Shown one piece after another: positions 1 through 9,419 of a stretch of DNA of 64,000 bases; the first letter of the stretch is position 1; every line of letters starts with the position of its first letter. The translations under genes and the position numbers were made by a program. This DNA is from Lachnospiraceae bacterium (GTDB lineage: Bacteria; Bacillota; Clostridia; Lachnospirales; Lachnospiraceae), in NCBI GenBank assembly GCA_017470985.1, contig JAFUXA010000012.1:1-64000 (forward strand). Direction: 5' to 3'. Below the pieces are notes generated by a model. The model was given only the letters and a program-made list of their open reading frames with translations. It had not been told where the DNA came from and did not search any database.

Positions 1-40
1 GAAAATCCTCGTGTCTCTGGTTCGATTCCGGAACTGGGCA
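1..40 (+). tRNA. tRNA-Phe(GAA), 3' part only
   Basis: The window opens inside a tRNA. The first bases give anticodon GAA and the 3' anticodon stem, followed by a short GTGTC-type variable region, a T-arm (TCTGG, loop TTCGATT, CCGGA) and the acceptor 3' strand ACTGGGC with discriminator A. No CCA is encoded. The short variable loop excludes Leu or Ser. The 5' half lies outside the window. Confidence 0.85.
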
Positions 41-65
41 TTGTGCTTGATGCACAATACTTAAT

Positions 66-136
66 GCGGGTGTAGTTCAATGGTAGAACATCAGCCTTCC
101 AAGCTGAATACGTGGGTTCGATTCCCATCACCCGCT
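66..136 (+). tRNA. tRNA-Gly(UCC)
   Basis: This is a complete 71-nt cloverleaf. Acceptor arms GCGGGTG and CACCCGC pair, the D-arm contains AATGG, the anticodon loop CTTCCAA gives anticodon TCC, and the T-loop is TTCGATT. The discriminator is T and CCA is not encoded. It lies 25 bp after tRNA-Phe, so the two are probably one transcript; the spacer holds a small inverted repeat (TTGTGC/GCACAA). Confidence 0.95.
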
Positions 137-205
137 TTTGTTATACACAAAAACATATTTTCCATATTTATATAATATGTGGGAATTGAATAGAGATGAA
201 TTGAG

Positions 206-241
206 GAGGCGTAATAGATAGTTATACGTCTCATTTTTTTT
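206..241 (+). terminator. Intrinsic terminator of the tRNA transcript
   Basis: Eight-base-pair stem GAGGCGTA/TACGTCTC (one G-U pair) with an 11-nt loop, then eight T. It sits between the tRNA genes and the ribosome site of the first chromate transporter gene, so either the transporter is expressed by read-through or this acts as an attenuator. Confidence 0.7.
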
Positions 242-251
242 AGGAGGCAAT

Positions 252-818
252 ATGAATATATACTTAGATTTATTTCTGACTTTTGCCAGAATAGGTGGTT
301 TTACCTTTGGTGGTGGATACGCCATGCTCCCTATGATTGTAAAGGAGTGCGTAGACAAGAAAGGCTGGGCTACAGAAGATGAAATAATGGATTATTTTGC
401 AATTGGACAATGTACTCCGGGAGTTATTGCTGTCAATACAGCTACTTTTGTTGGAAGCAAAATGGCGGGACCTCTTGGTGGCGTTGCGGCAACAATAGGC
501 GTGATTTCACCCTGTTGGGTTATCATTACTATAATTGCTTTGTTTATAAGAAATTTCGCCCAGTATGAGGTGGTGCAACATGCCTTGGCTGGAATTACAG
601 TTGCAGTTTTAGCATTGGTGTTAAATGCTGTATTAAAGCTTGGCAAGAAATCAGTTCCATCTGTGGCTGCAGGAATTCTATGTGTTATAGTATTTCTTCT
701 ATCAATTACAGGCTTGGTACCTGCAGCATGGCTGATTGTTTTCTCTGGAATTGCTGGGGTAGTATATTCTAAGCTGGCTGGGAAAATGAAAAGAACAAGT
801 GAAAAGGAGGATGAGTAA
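252..818 (+). CDS. Chromate transporter, N-terminal-type half (ChrA family)
   Basis: A 188-residue integral membrane protein of the CHR family. The conserved glycine-rich signature FGGGYAMLP lies near residues 18-28, followed by FAIGQCTPGVIAVNTATFVG and several hydrophobic spans. Full-length ChrA proteins are about 400 residues with two homologous halves; here the halves are two short genes, the known short-chain CHR arrangement that works as a heteromeric pair. An AGGAGG site lies 4-5 nt before the ATG. The natural substrate in this organism is unknown; chromate efflux is the family name, not a demonstrated role. Confidence 0.88.
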   Translation: MNIYLDLFLTFARIGGFTFGGGYAMLPMIVKECVDKKGWATEDEIMDYFAIGQCTPGVIAVNTATFVGSKMAGPLGGVAATIGVISPCWVIITIIALFIRNFAQYEVVQHALAGITVAVLALVLNAVLKLGKKSVPSVAAGILCVIVFLLSITGLVPAAWLIVFSGIAGVVYSKLAGKMKRTSEKEDE

Positions 819-1385
819 ATGATTTATCTTAAACTCTTTTTTGAATATTTTAAAATAGGATTATTTAGCGTAGGTGGCGGGCTGGCAACTTTGCCATTTA
901 TATATGAACTGCAGAATAAGTATCCTACATGGTTTTCTTTAAATGATATTACCAATATGATTGCAGTATCTGAGTCTACACCTGGACCTATGGGTGTGAA
1001 TATGGCTACTTATGTGGGAAATCTCGTTGGAGGTTTGCCGGGAGGAATAATTGCGACTTTGGGACTGGTTGCCCCATCTATTATAGTGATTGAGATAGTG
1101 GCTCATTTCCTGAAGAAGTTCAAGGATTCGCCTATTGTGGAAGCTGCTATGACAGGATTGAGACCTGCATCGCTGGCCTTGGTGTGCGTGGCGACAGTAT
1201 CAGTTGCCAAGGCGGCTATATTTAGAACTGAATTGTATGAAAAAACCGGGGTGTTATTAGATTTCTTTGATTTTAGACATATAATATTAGCTGTTATATT
1301 GTTTGTGATGATGAGAAAGACCGATATACATCCAATATTTTATATAATAATTGCCGCAGCAATAGGTATTATACTGAAGTTTTAA
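819..1385 (+). CDS. Chromate transporter, C-terminal-type half (ChrA family)
   Basis: The second short CHR protein, also 188 residues, begins on the base after the stop of the first, with its ribosome site inside the upstream gene, so the pair is translationally coupled. The family motif appears as VGGGLATLPF near residues 18-27 and SESTPGPMGVNMATYVG near residues 50-66. Several hydrophobic spans follow. It probably forms an antiparallel heterodimer with its neighbour. Its 3' end overlaps the convergent zinc-ribbon gene by 4 bp. Confidence 0.88.
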   Translation: MIYLKLFFEYFKIGLFSVGGGLATLPFIYELQNKYPTWFSLNDITNMIAVSESTPGPMGVNMATYVGNLVGGLPGGIIATLGLVAPSIIVIEIVAHFLKKFKDSPIVEAAMTGLRPASLALVCVATVSVAKAAIFRTELYEKTGVLLDFFDFRHIILAVILFVMMRKTDIHPIFYIIIAAAIGIILKF

Positions 1386-1636
1386 TACCAATTGTTGCGG
1401 TAGTCAATGCGACCGTCCTTGATCCATGCGCGGACTTGCTTTAGAGGAATGCCAAAGGTTTCAGCAACCTCCATCTCTGTTACATTGTTATGGAGAATGT
1501 ATTCTTTGACTTCTGCATAAAGTTCCTCGTCAGAACATGCTTGGCAGATATCGCCTTTTACACTTCTTGACATAGGTCTGCCGCAGCTGCTGCATACTTT
1601 GGTTCTTGGACTTGATAAATCATCTGTATAAAACAT
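1382..1636 (-). CDS. Small zinc-ribbon protein, YvyF-like
   Basis: An 84-residue protein. An N-terminal zinc ribbon carries four cysteines as CSSCGRPM and CQAC. A C-terminal helix-turn-helix-like segment follows (VTEMEVAETFGIPLKQVRAW). The layout resembles the YvyF family found in some flagellar operons of Firmicutes, but no flagellar gene is adjacent here. The start at 1636 is chosen because AAGGAGA lies 5 nt upstream; a longer frame reaching 1750 has no ribosome site. Function unknown; a regulatory or RNA-associated role is only a guess. Confidence 0.75.
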   Translation of the reverse strand: MFYTDDLSSPRTKVCSSCGRPMSRSVKGDICQACSDEELYAEVKEYILHNNVTEMEVAETFGIPLKQVRAWIKDGRIDYRNNWY

Positions 1637-1856
1637 AGGAATCTCCTTGTAATAAATTCTATTATGATTATATAGGGATTTACAATTCGAGCATAAAGTG
1701 TGATTATGTATATAATCATGTATATGAAAAATATGCGAATAGTATAGCATAAATATTTGCTATTAAAAAGCATACTGTTGATAAACGGACAGTTGAATAG
1801 CAAACACCGTGGATTATACCACAAATCTAGAATAAAAAATAGTAGGAAGATAGATA

Positions 1857-2648
1857 ATGGAAGATCTTAAATTAATAAGGGAACAGAACGCGCCTATTGC
1901 TGTGTTTGATTCGGGGCTAGGGGGAGTTAGCGTCCTGAAAGAAATGGTTGAGATTATGCCAGAGGAGGATATGTACTACTTTGGAGATTCTGCCAATGCC
2001 CCATATGGAACTAAGAGTTTGGAAGAAGTCAGAAATATGACTATAGAACATGTGGATGATTTCATAGAAATGGGATGCAAGGGAGTGGTTATTGCCTGTA
2101 ATACAGCTACCAGTGCTGCTGTTAGAATTCTCAGGGAGATGCATCCGGATTTGCCAATCGTAGGAATCGAGCCTGCAGTTAAGCCTGCGGTGGAGAAATA
2201 TCCTCAGGGAAATGTTCTTGTAATGGCTACACCAATGACAATTCATCAGGAGAAGCTGAAGCATCTGATAGATGCCTATGGAGGAGATGCCAATGTGATT
2301 CCTTTGGCCTGTCCCGGACTTATGGATTTTGTGGAAGCAGGAAATGTTGACAGTCCGGAACTGAAGGGCTTCATGAGAGACCTGTTGTATCAGTATATTG
2401 GGAAACTTGACGCAGTGGTTTTGGGTTGCACCCATTATCCATTTGTGAAGAATGCTATCATCGAAGTATTAGGACCTGATGTTGAAATATTTGATGGAGG
2501 TTATGGTACAGCGAAAGAGATAAGAAGAAGGCTTCAAGCTCAGAATTTATTAAGGGAAAAAGGTACAAAAAAAGGTGAGATAACATTTGAAAATAGTGAA
2601 AAATCACCACAAAAAATTGATCTGTTTTGGAAACTCCTGAAAATGTGA
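1857..2648 (+). CDS. murI: Glutamate racemase MurI
   Basis: A 263-residue cytoplasmic enzyme converting L-glutamate to D-glutamate for peptidoglycan. It shows the family signatures: FDSGLGGVSV near residues 18-27, the first catalytic cysteine in ACNTATSAA near residue 82, and the second in LGCTHYPF near residue 189. Length is typical. The ribosome site (AGGAAG) is modest. The gene stands alone, with no dcw-type neighbours. Confidence 0.95.
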   Translation: MEDLKLIREQNAPIAVFDSGLGGVSVLKEMVEIMPEEDMYYFGDSANAPYGTKSLEEVRNMTIEHVDDFIEMGCKGVVIACNTATSAAVRILREMHPDLPIVGIEPAVKPAVEKYPQGNVLVMATPMTIHQEKLKHLIDAYGGDANVIPLACPGLMDFVEAGNVDSPELKGFMRDLLYQYIGKLDAVVLGCTHYPFVKNAIIEVLGPDVEIFDGGYGTAKEIRRRLQAQNLLREKGTKKGEITFENSEKSPQKIDLFWKLLKM

Positions 2649-2753
2649 CAAATCGTCATTTCAGCTATTGAATTGCAAGTGAGACAGGAGTAAGATGGGA
2701 TACGGTCAAAAAAGAATTTTATGACAAATATATAGAAAGAAGGGGACTAAAAC

Positions 2754-3947
2754 ATGAATTACGATTTTCTGTTATGGATTGCATTGATTTTGTTTGCGAC
2801 AAAACTTCTGGGAATAATATGTAAGAAATTCAATTTGCCTGAAGTCGTTGGTGCACTTTTGGCTGGCGTAGTATTAGGACCATCATTTTTAAATATTATT
2901 AATATGCAGGGAGACAACGGAACATTTATTGAGTTGTCAGCTGAGGTTGGCGTTATCTTCCTTATGTATTCCGCAGGTCTTGAGACAGACTTGAAGGAAA
3001 TGAAGGAGAATATGGTAGCGTCTCTTATTACAGCTGTAATCGGTGTTATTGTACCGCTGGTTGGTGGTGCTGTAGCATATGCTGTATTTTTCCATGAGAA
3101 TATTGCTGACTATGAGACTCTTATTCAGTGTATCTTCGTTGGAGTAGTGCTTACAGCAACATCTGTTAGTATTACAGTAGAGACTTTGAAAGAGATGGGT
3201 TGCCTCAAGGGTAGAGTTGGTACAACAATTCTTGGTGCGGCAATTATCGATGATATTTTGGGCATGATTGTACTTGCGGTGGTTTCCAGTCTGAAGGATA
3301 CTTCTGTAAAGCCTACAGTTGTTCTCGCCAAGATTGCTTTATATGCGGTAGTTATTATCGTGTTGGGATTGATTATTACCAGAATGGAAATTGTAATAGA
3401 GAAAGCTGACCATATGAGAAGAGCTGCAATTTTCGCATTTACCTTTGCATTCCTGTTGGCATATGTTTCTGAGGTTGTATTTGGAATCGCTGATATTACA
3501 GGCGCATTCTTTGCTGGTGTTATCTTCTGTAGATCCAAGATCAGAGACTATGTAGACTTGAAGGTACATGATTTGTCTACTGTATTCTTCTCATGTATTT
3601 TCTTTGCCAGCGTTGGATTGAAGATTCAGTTGGGCGGAATGTCTATTTCCCTTTGGGTATTTGCAGTAGTTCTTACTATTGTAGCTGTAGTAACCAAGCT
3701 TGTAGGTTGCGGACTTGGAGCTAAGCTTTGCAAGTTCACATGGAAGGAATCATTACAGACAGGTGTCGGAATGGTTTCAAGAGGTGAGGTTGCTCTTATT
3801 GTGGCAGAAAAAGGACGTCAGATGGGACTTGTCTCAGAGGAGTTATTTGCCCCAATTATCGTAATGGTTATTGTGACAACTCTTATTACTCCAATTCTGT
3901 TGAAGGTTGCATTCAAGAAGCAGGATGCTGAAGTTGCAGAAGCCTAA
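2754..3947 (+). CDS. Cation:proton antiporter, CPA2/KefB type
   Basis: A 397-residue membrane protein of the Na+/H+ exchanger superfamily. It has about 12 hydrophobic spans, an early NLPEVVGALLAGVVLGPS segment near residues 27-44, and the paired acidic residues of the ion site in AAIIDDILGMIVLA near residues 162-175. There is no cytoplasmic TrkA-N/RCK domain, which full KefB/KefC proteins carry, so it is a bare transporter domain. The exchanged cation (Na+ or K+) cannot be read from the sequence. The ribosome site AAGGGG precedes the ATG. Confidence 0.88.
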   Translation: MNYDFLLWIALILFATKLLGIICKKFNLPEVVGALLAGVVLGPSFLNIINMQGDNGTFIELSAEVGVIFLMYSAGLETDLKEMKENMVASLITAVIGVIVPLVGGAVAYAVFFHENIADYETLIQCIFVGVVLTATSVSITVETLKEMGCLKGRVGTTILGAAIIDDILGMIVLAVVSSLKDTSVKPTVVLAKIALYAVVIIVLGLIITRMEIVIEKADHMRRAAIFAFTFAFLLAYVSEVVFGIADITGAFFAGVIFCRSKIRDYVDLKVHDLSTVFFSCIFFASVGLKIQLGGMSISLWVFAVVLTIVAVVTKLVGCGLGAKLCKFTWKESLQTGVGMVSRGEVALIVAEKGRQMGLVSEELFAPIIVMVIVTTLITPILLKVAFKKQDAEVAEA

Positions 3948-4016
3948 TTTATTTATAGGTGCTTTGCGAGAATCGGTTTTTGATTCGGTATTATTATGAA
4001 TTAATAATTGAAATAA

Positions 4017-4064
4017 AAGGTCTTGGATTATGAGAATATCATTTTCCAAGACCTTGTTTTATTT
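4017..4064. terminator. Bidirectional intrinsic terminator
   Basis: An 11-bp perfect stem (AAGGTCTTGGA/TCCAAGACCTT) with a 17-nt loop. T-rich tracts flank it on both strands, so it can end the antiporter transcript on the plus strand and the glpP transcript on the minus strand. Confidence 0.85.
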
Positions 4065-4175
4065 GTTACATTATCAAAGCTTCAAGCATTTATATAACTC
4101 TCACGGCTGAAATATAGCCGGCCTTTAGCTGGTGATAGCTTTTCGCTTGTTAGATATTTTATGGCTGATAGAATT

Positions 4176-4742
4176 CTATAGGAACCACACATCCTGATTT
4201 GTAGTTGAGATGGACTGAGCACCAGCATCTAACAGAGCGTAGACTTCTTCTTTCTCAGCAATTAATCCACTGGCGATAATTGGAGATGAGAATTTCTTCT
4301 TTAGTCGAGCTACCACACTAGGCATAGGGCCTGGTAATATTTCCAAAACATCAGGTTTCACATTCTTAATCTGCTTCTCAATATTGGCAAATGCCATTGA
4401 GTCAATGAGAAAGAATCTCATAATTGTGCATATACCCAAATCCTTGGCACGGGATATAAGAGGTGCTTTGGTGGAGATGATGCCGTCGGCTTTGGTATAT
4501 TTTGCAATGTAGTCAACGGCAGCTTCCTTGGCGCTTAATCCCTGTATTAAATCCATATGAACGAAGGCCAGTTTGCCGGCGTTTTTTACTTTGTCTACAA
4601 TATCTGGAATGGAGATGATATCTCCGTATAATATAAATATTATCTCACTATCGCAGGTGAGACATTTCTTTAGGCTGTCATCATTGTTGATGGCGGCAAT
4701 AACAGGAGAATTCTCCAGAGCTTCCTTGTATATCTTTTTCAT
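4176..4742 (-). CDS. glpP: Glycerol-3-phosphate-responsive antiterminator GlpP
   Basis: A 188-residue TIM-barrel RNA-binding protein. Family signatures are VHMDLIQGLSAKE near residues 72-84, DGIISTKAPLISRAKDLG near residues 102-119, MRFFLIDSMA, VLEILPGPMP and STTNQDVWFL at the C terminus. In Bacillus subtilis GlpP binds glp leader RNA in the presence of glycerol-3-phosphate and suppresses a leader terminator. The start follows a strong AGAGGGGGA site. It is monocistronic; no glycerol kinase or facilitator is in the window, but a G3P-dehydrogenase-like operon with a leader terminator lies at 13480-16742. Confidence 0.92.
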   Translation of the reverse strand: MKKIYKEALENSPVIAAINNDDSLKKCLTCDSEIIFILYGDIISIPDIVDKVKNAGKLAFVHMDLIQGLSAKEAAVDYIAKYTKADGIISTKAPLISRAKDLGICTIMRFFLIDSMAFANIEKQIKNVKPDVLEILPGPMPSVVARLKKKFSSPIIASGLIAEKEEVYALLDAGAQSISTTNQDVWFL

Positions 4743-4872
4743 TTATTTAATCCCCCTCTTAGGATTTATTCATTGCTAATTCTAGCATAAGTAGGCCAGA
4801 CATGCTACAATGAGAATGGTTATTAATTTCAAATGACAGGCGGCTAAATCGCCTTAATATAGAGGGTAGTTG

Positions 4873-6093
4873 ATGAAAAAACGAACTATACATAGAGGGA
4901 ATCCGGGCTATCAGGTGGCGTTGACAATACTTCTGGTGTTGGCAATGGGATTTTCTCTATTTCAAATCCGCACTGTGGAGGCGCAGCAGGCGGCTGAAGC
5001 GAAAGAAATTGTAGAAACTCAACCTATAGATCCAGTAGTTGAAGAGCCGGAACCGGAAGTTTCGCTGATGATGGTGGGAGATATTTTGTTGCATGATGCA
5101 ATTGAGAATAAATTTGCAGCAGAGGATGGGACATATAATTTCGCTCCCCTTTTTGCCAATGTAAAGGATGAAATATCTCAGGCGGATGTGGCACTGGTTA
5201 ATCAGGAGGTGATAATCGGCGGAAGCGATTTGGGAATAACTGGTTATCCCAATTTTAATGCGCCGTATGAAGTTGCAGATTATCTGGTGGATACGGGATT
5301 TGATGTGGTATTACATGCCACCAATCATGCTTTGGATAGAGGCGCTAAGGGTATTAATAATTGCCTGGATAACTGGGCGCAGAAATATCCATCCGAGGTA
5401 ATTCTGGGAATACATGACTCCCAGGAAAGTCAGGATGATATATATGTCTATGAGAAGGATGGCATGAAGATTGCAATATTGAATTATACATATGGGACCA
5501 ATGGGATTTCGCTTCCATCATCCATGCCATATGCGGTGGATCTGCTGGAGGAAGACCGTGTGGTAAATGATATTGCAAGAGCGAAGGAGATGAGTGACTT
5601 CGTAGTTGTATGTCCTCATTGGGGTACAGAATATAATTTGGGAACCGACAGAATGCAGGAGAAATGGACTAATATTTTCCTGGAAAATGGAGTTGGTTTG
5701 GTAATTGGAACTCATCCTCACATTATAGAACCTATTGAGATGGTAGAAGATGAAGCGACAGGGCATAAGATGCTTGTATATTATTCCCTTGGAAATTTCT
5801 GCAGCTGGACAAGCAGTGACGGAGAGGGAGTGGCCAATCGTTCCATCGGAGGAATGGCAGAGGTTACTTTGCAGAGAGATGATTCCGGAAATGTATTTAT
5901 ATCGGACTATGGAATTCAGCCTATAATATGTCATCTAAGTCATGCGGAAAATGGTGTAGCTGTATATAATATTCAGGATTACACTGAGGAGATGGCAAAT
6001 GGAAGTATCATAAAAGAAAAGGATTCAAGTTTCTCACTTCAATATGCTACTGATTTGTGCGATGAAGTCTGGGGAGACTTGTGGCGCCGCTAG
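4873..6093 (+). CDS. CapA-family metallophosphoesterase-like protein (PGA_cap domain)
   Basis: A 406-residue protein with an N-terminal membrane anchor (about residues 14-34) and an extracellular PGA_cap domain. Conserved blocks are MMVGDILLHD, VALVNQEV, HATNHALDRG, VVVCPHWGTEYN and GTHPHIIEP, which match the metal-binding motifs of CapA/PgsA proteins. These relate to poly-gamma-glutamate capsule synthesis, but no capB/capC is nearby, so a general envelope or phosphoesterase role is as likely. ATG 4873 is preferred over the TTG at 4870 because AGAGGG then has proper spacing. Confidence 0.85.
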   Translation: MKKRTIHRGNPGYQVALTILLVLAMGFSLFQIRTVEAQQAAEAKEIVETQPIDPVVEEPEPEVSLMMVGDILLHDAIENKFAAEDGTYNFAPLFANVKDEISQADVALVNQEVIIGGSDLGITGYPNFNAPYEVADYLVDTGFDVVLHATNHALDRGAKGINNCLDNWAQKYPSEVILGIHDSQESQDDIYVYEKDGMKIAILNYTYGTNGISLPSSMPYAVDLLEEDRVVNDIARAKEMSDFVVVCPHWGTEYNLGTDRMQEKWTNIFLENGVGLVIGTHPHIIEPIEMVEDEATGHKMLVYYSLGNFCSWTSSDGEGVANRSIGGMAEVTLQRDDSGNVFISDYGIQPIICHLSHAENGVAVYNIQDYTEEMANGSIIKEKDSSFSLQYATDLCDEVWGDLWRR

Positions 6094-6145
6094 ATATTAT
6101 ACATTTGGGGGCTTCCAAACAAGGAAAAATAAAATATATACGAAG

Positions 6146-6184
6146 AAACGCCTTTCATGATTACCTAAATCATGAAAGGCGTTT
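6146..6184. terminator. Strong hairpin between convergent genes
   Basis: A 16-17-bp near-perfect palindrome (AAACGCCTTTCATGAT and its complement) with a 6-nt loop lies between the convergent capA-like and GH2 genes. The T residues are within the stem end rather than in a long tail. It probably terminates both transcripts. Confidence 0.6.
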
Positions 6185-6230
6185 GCCTTCAGCCCTTTCG
6201 TACATTTCGTTCAGAGAGAGATGCTGATGA

Positions 6231-8633
6231 TTATGGCTGAACATCCAGTTCGACAAACTGATTTTCCAGACCAGGAGCGCTTACTTTGACCTGGATTTTG
6301 CCGGAGGTTGTTCCAACGCGGATGACAGCCAATGCATTTCCATAATAAGTGGTATGCGTATCGGAAAAGAAGCATTCGCCCATATTTGGTTTCGCAGAAC
6401 CCAGCGCCTGCAGATGGCCTGCACCGGTAACTGTTACAGTGACTGGAACATCCTCAGTAGATTTTACTGCACCATTCTCTCCAACCAGATGAATGTTCAG
6501 ATAGCATAGATCCTGACCATTTGGATGAAGAATCTGTTTTTCCGGGACTAATAACAGCTTTGTTTTGCCTTCGGCAGTTGTTAAAGATGTTCGGGAAATT
6601 TCCCTGCCGTTACTGTCATAGCTGATGGCTGTGATTGTTCCCGGTGTGTAAACTACCTTTGGATAAATCGCTTTACATTCGTTTGTTTTTTTCTTTCCGT
6701 AGGATTTCCCGTTTACGATCAGTTCAGCCATTGCTCCGCCTGCATAAACAATCACTTTTGTCTTTTTGTTTTCGTACCCTTTCCAGGACCAGCTTGATAC
6801 TGCGTCGGTATCTCTCCACATGGATATGGAACCGGTTTCTCCCGCATGTGTCAGAGGTTCAACACCAATCCCGGGAGTATCTGTCAGGTTCCAGATCAGA
6901 CGGTTCCAGTGTGTTTCCGGACGCAGTTTGCCGCAAATGTCGATTACTCCGCAGCCACCGGAAATAATGGGTGCATCTTCGCCGGCTTTTCTGAAGCTTT
7001 TGTACCGGACGGTACCGATTCCGGCTTCTCCAAGATAATCCCATCCTGTCCACATAAAATCCCCGATAACATAAGGATATTTCAGAACCAGCTGCCAGTT
7101 GTTGTAAAGATTCTTCGGAAGCGTTTCAGAACCGACAATTACGCGATCCGGATGGAGTTCGCCGTCTATTCCGTAACGGGACGCAGCATAATTATAGCCG
7201 CCAATATCCAGATAAGAAATAGCCACTTCGGTTGCTTTGTCAGCGGCAGGCTTTGCAGCAGCTTTTTCAATGATGCCTCCCATTTTATTCATCAGAAGAT
7301 TGAAGAAAGCAGAAGTTGGCAGATTATCCATGGTTTGACTGCCGTTTGTGTTTTCCTTACCGTCTTTTTTGCTGCCATAGATTCCACCGCCCTTTGCAGC
7401 CATACTACAGAGCATCATATTGACTCCAAGTGTTACAGCTTTATCAGGATCCAGAGTTCTGGCCAGCATAGCCATTTTTCTGCAGATCTCCTGTCCTTCA
7501 GGAATGGCCAGTTCAGAAATTTCGTTGCCGATAGAGTTCATGATCACACTTGGATGGTTATGGTTTTTTATGACCATGGCAGTCAGATCCTGCTCCCACC
7601 ACTGCCGGAATTCCTGGTCTGCATAATCGTATGGATTCTTATGAACCAGCCAGTTATCGCAGAACTCATCCATCACATACATGCCCAGCCGGTCACAGGC
7701 ATTTAACAGAGCTTTAGATGCTGGATTGTGGGCACAGCGAATGGAATTGAAGCCGGCTTCCTTTAAAAGGCGGACTCGGCGTTCTTCGGCATCTTCAAAA
7801 GAACAGGCACCCAGTACACCGTTGTCATGATGGATACAGGCACCGCGAAGAAGAGTCTCCTTATTGTTTACATAGAGTCCCGTTCGGTCCCATTTCAGCG
7901 TTCGGAAACCGAACCAGTCTTCAGCTCTGTCGACTTCCATTCCATCTTTTAACAGAATAGCAGAACAACGGTAAAGTTCCGGATGTTCCGCATCCCAGAG
8001 ACGTGGCTGTGAAATATGAAGATGTACGACGGCTTCTCCATTTATAATTTTTTCGGTAGCCTCTGTCACTGCTGAATCTCCGTCATATAGAATGACTCTC
8101 AGCTGATCGCCACCGCTGACCGTCGCTTTGACTGTGACATCTTCATTTTTTGCAGTTGTGATTGCAAGCCCGTCAGGCTGGATGTGACAGATATCACCGG
8201 TATACAGATTTACGTTCCGGTAAATACCGCTTCCAGAATACCAACGGGAATTAGGCACTGCAGAATTATCTGCAAGTACTTTGATTTCGTTCACACTCCC
8301 AAACTGCAGATACTCATTCAGGGGAACAAAAAAATTGGTATAGCCGTAGGGACGCTCTGCTGCCAGCACATCGCCAACATAGATTTTTGCGTTTTTGTAT
8401 ACTCCTTCAAATTCAAGAATGTATGCTCTTTCCTGTTCCTCCTTTGGAATAAAGAATGATTTGGTATATTCGTATGCACCGCCGGGGAAATAACCGCAGG
8501 CTCCCGCAGTAGGTGCTTTTCGATCACGTTTTTCATACAGCATGGCATCATGGGGCAGATTGACAGTCTGTGGCTTTTCTGAGGATTCTGCCCGCTTAAA
8601 CTGCCAGTCTAGATTAAAATTGATTTTTTTCAT
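6231..8633 (-). CDS. Glycoside hydrolase family 2 protein (beta-galactosidase-like)
   Basis: An 800-residue retaining glycosidase without a signal peptide, so probably intracellular. Order: GH2 sugar-binding domain (about 1-150), Ig-like domain (about 155-250), TIM barrel (about 255-590) and C-terminal beta domains, probably DUF4982-type plus an Ig-like module. The acid/base is Glu371 in GNEISELA and the likely nucleophile is Glu503 in VGSETLP. GH2 covers beta-galactosidase, beta-glucuronidase and others; the exact sugar is not determined. An AAGGAGGT site precedes the ATG. It is the last gene of a minus-strand cluster with an SGNH esterase and a deacetylase, fitting breakdown of an acylated plant oligosaccharide. 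Confidence 0.88.
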   Translation of the reverse strand: MKKINFNLDWQFKRAESSEKPQTVNLPHDAMLYEKRDRKAPTAGACGYFPGGAYEYTKSFFIPKEEQERAYILEFEGVYKNAKIYVGDVLAAERPYGYTNFFVPLNEYLQFGSVNEIKVLADNSAVPNSRWYSGSGIYRNVNLYTGDICHIQPDGLAITTAKNEDVTVKATVSGGDQLRVILYDGDSAVTEATEKIINGEAVVHLHISQPRLWDAEHPELYRCSAILLKDGMEVDRAEDWFGFRTLKWDRTGLYVNNKETLLRGACIHHDNGVLGACSFEDAEERRVRLLKEAGFNSIRCAHNPASKALLNACDRLGMYVMDEFCDNWLVHKNPYDYADQEFRQWWEQDLTAMVIKNHNHPSVIMNSIGNEISELAIPEGQEICRKMAMLARTLDPDKAVTLGVNMMLCSMAAKGGGIYGSKKDGKENTNGSQTMDNLPTSAFFNLLMNKMGGIIEKAAAKPAADKATEVAISYLDIGGYNYAASRYGIDGELHPDRVIVGSETLPKNLYNNWQLVLKYPYVIGDFMWTGWDYLGEAGIGTVRYKSFRKAGEDAPIISGGCGVIDICGKLRPETHWNRLIWNLTDTPGIGVEPLTHAGETGSISMWRDTDAVSSWSWKGYENKKTKVIVYAGGAMAELIVNGKSYGKKKTNECKAIYPKVVYTPGTITAISYDSNGREISRTSLTTAEGKTKLLLVPEKQILHPNGQDLCYLNIHLVGENGAVKSTEDVPVTVTVTGAGHLQALGSAKPNMGECFFSDTHTTYYGNALAVIRVGTTSGKIQVKVSAPGLENQFVELDVQP

Positions 8634-8678
8634 AGGTTACCTCCTTAATAAGTTTTCCTCTTTTTCTTTTCTGTTTTA

Positions 8679-9419
8679 TCAGATATGTAAAAATGCTTCT
8701 CTGTTCGTGCAATACACAATATCGTCATGACCGGAAATAGTTGCAAACAGCCGTTCCAAGCTGTCCCAACTTGCGGCTCCTTTTCCGTAATCCATTTCAT
8801 ATGCATGTCCCCATAAAAACAAAAGCAAATCCCGGTCAGTCGGCTCTGCTGCAATAAAATCTTTTGCCAGCTTCATGCTATTTTTCATAATTACAGAGGA
8901 CGAAGGGCGGAAATTGAGAGGATTCTCCGGAAATTCAAAGTTTCCGGAAGGAAAAACTGCTCTGGCATACAGGTACCCCTGTTCCTTCAGATAATGTTCT
9001 GTTGCAGAGGATGTGGAGCCAGACGCGTACGCATGACCAACAATTGTAGTTCCGGCAATCTGTTCCAGATTTTCTTTATCTTTTCTTACAGAACTACGCA
9101 TTTCGGATTCACTGACCTTTCCCAAAGCTTCATGCATAAAACCATGGGTTGCAATTTCCATACCTGCGTACACTTCGCAAATTTCATCCTGGGGAATGCG
9201 ATTATGTGGAACATAGGAAAACGGCCAGCGATGCTGGACACCTGCTTCACAGTCCTGGAAGGAGAAGGTGCCAATGCCCTTCACTTCTCCCTGCAGCCCG
9301 AACATTCCGGAATTAAGATTAAAGGTTCCTTTTAAACCGTATTTTTTCATGAGTGCCAGTACTCTTTTGTCCTGTTCAAGACCATCATCAAAACTTAAGG
9401 TAAAATATTTTTTTCCCAT
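8679..9419 (-). CDS. Polysaccharide deacetylase-like protein (CE4 superfamily)
   Basis: A 246-residue protein of the NodB-homology fold. Metal-site motifs are visible: SFDDG at residues 9-13, and THGFMHE near residues 92-98 for the H-x(3-4)-H element. LLLFLWGHAYE near residue 200 is the late His-containing motif. No signal peptide, so cytoplasmic action on an imported oligosaccharide is likely. Its ATG overlaps the stop of the SGNH gene (TAATG), indicating translational coupling. Members of this subgroup are often only annotated as polysaccharide deacetylase; substrate unknown. Confidence 0.82.
   Translation of the reverse strand: MGKKYFTLSFDDGLEQDKRVLALMKKYGLKGTFNLNSGMFGLQGEVKGIGTFSFQDCEAGVQHRWPFSYVPHNRIPQDEICEVYAGMEIATHGFMHEALGKVSESEMRSSVRKDKENLEQIAGTTIVGHAYASGSTSSATEHYLKEQGYLYARAVFPSGNFEFPENPLNFRPSSSVIMKNSMKLAKDFIAAEPTDRDLLLFLWGHAYEMDYGKGAASWDSLERLFATISGHDDIVYCTNREAFLHI

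Noticed and set aside
1-40. Reading the leading partial tRNA as Leu
   Set aside because: The variable region is short (GTGTC) and the bases before it match the GAA anticodon loop of tRNA-Phe; a Leu tRNA would have a long variable arm.
6846-7706. 286-codon plus-strand frame inside the GH2 gene
   Set aside because: It opposes a clear GH2 catalytic domain with visible catalytic residues; it has no ribosome site and no domain signal.
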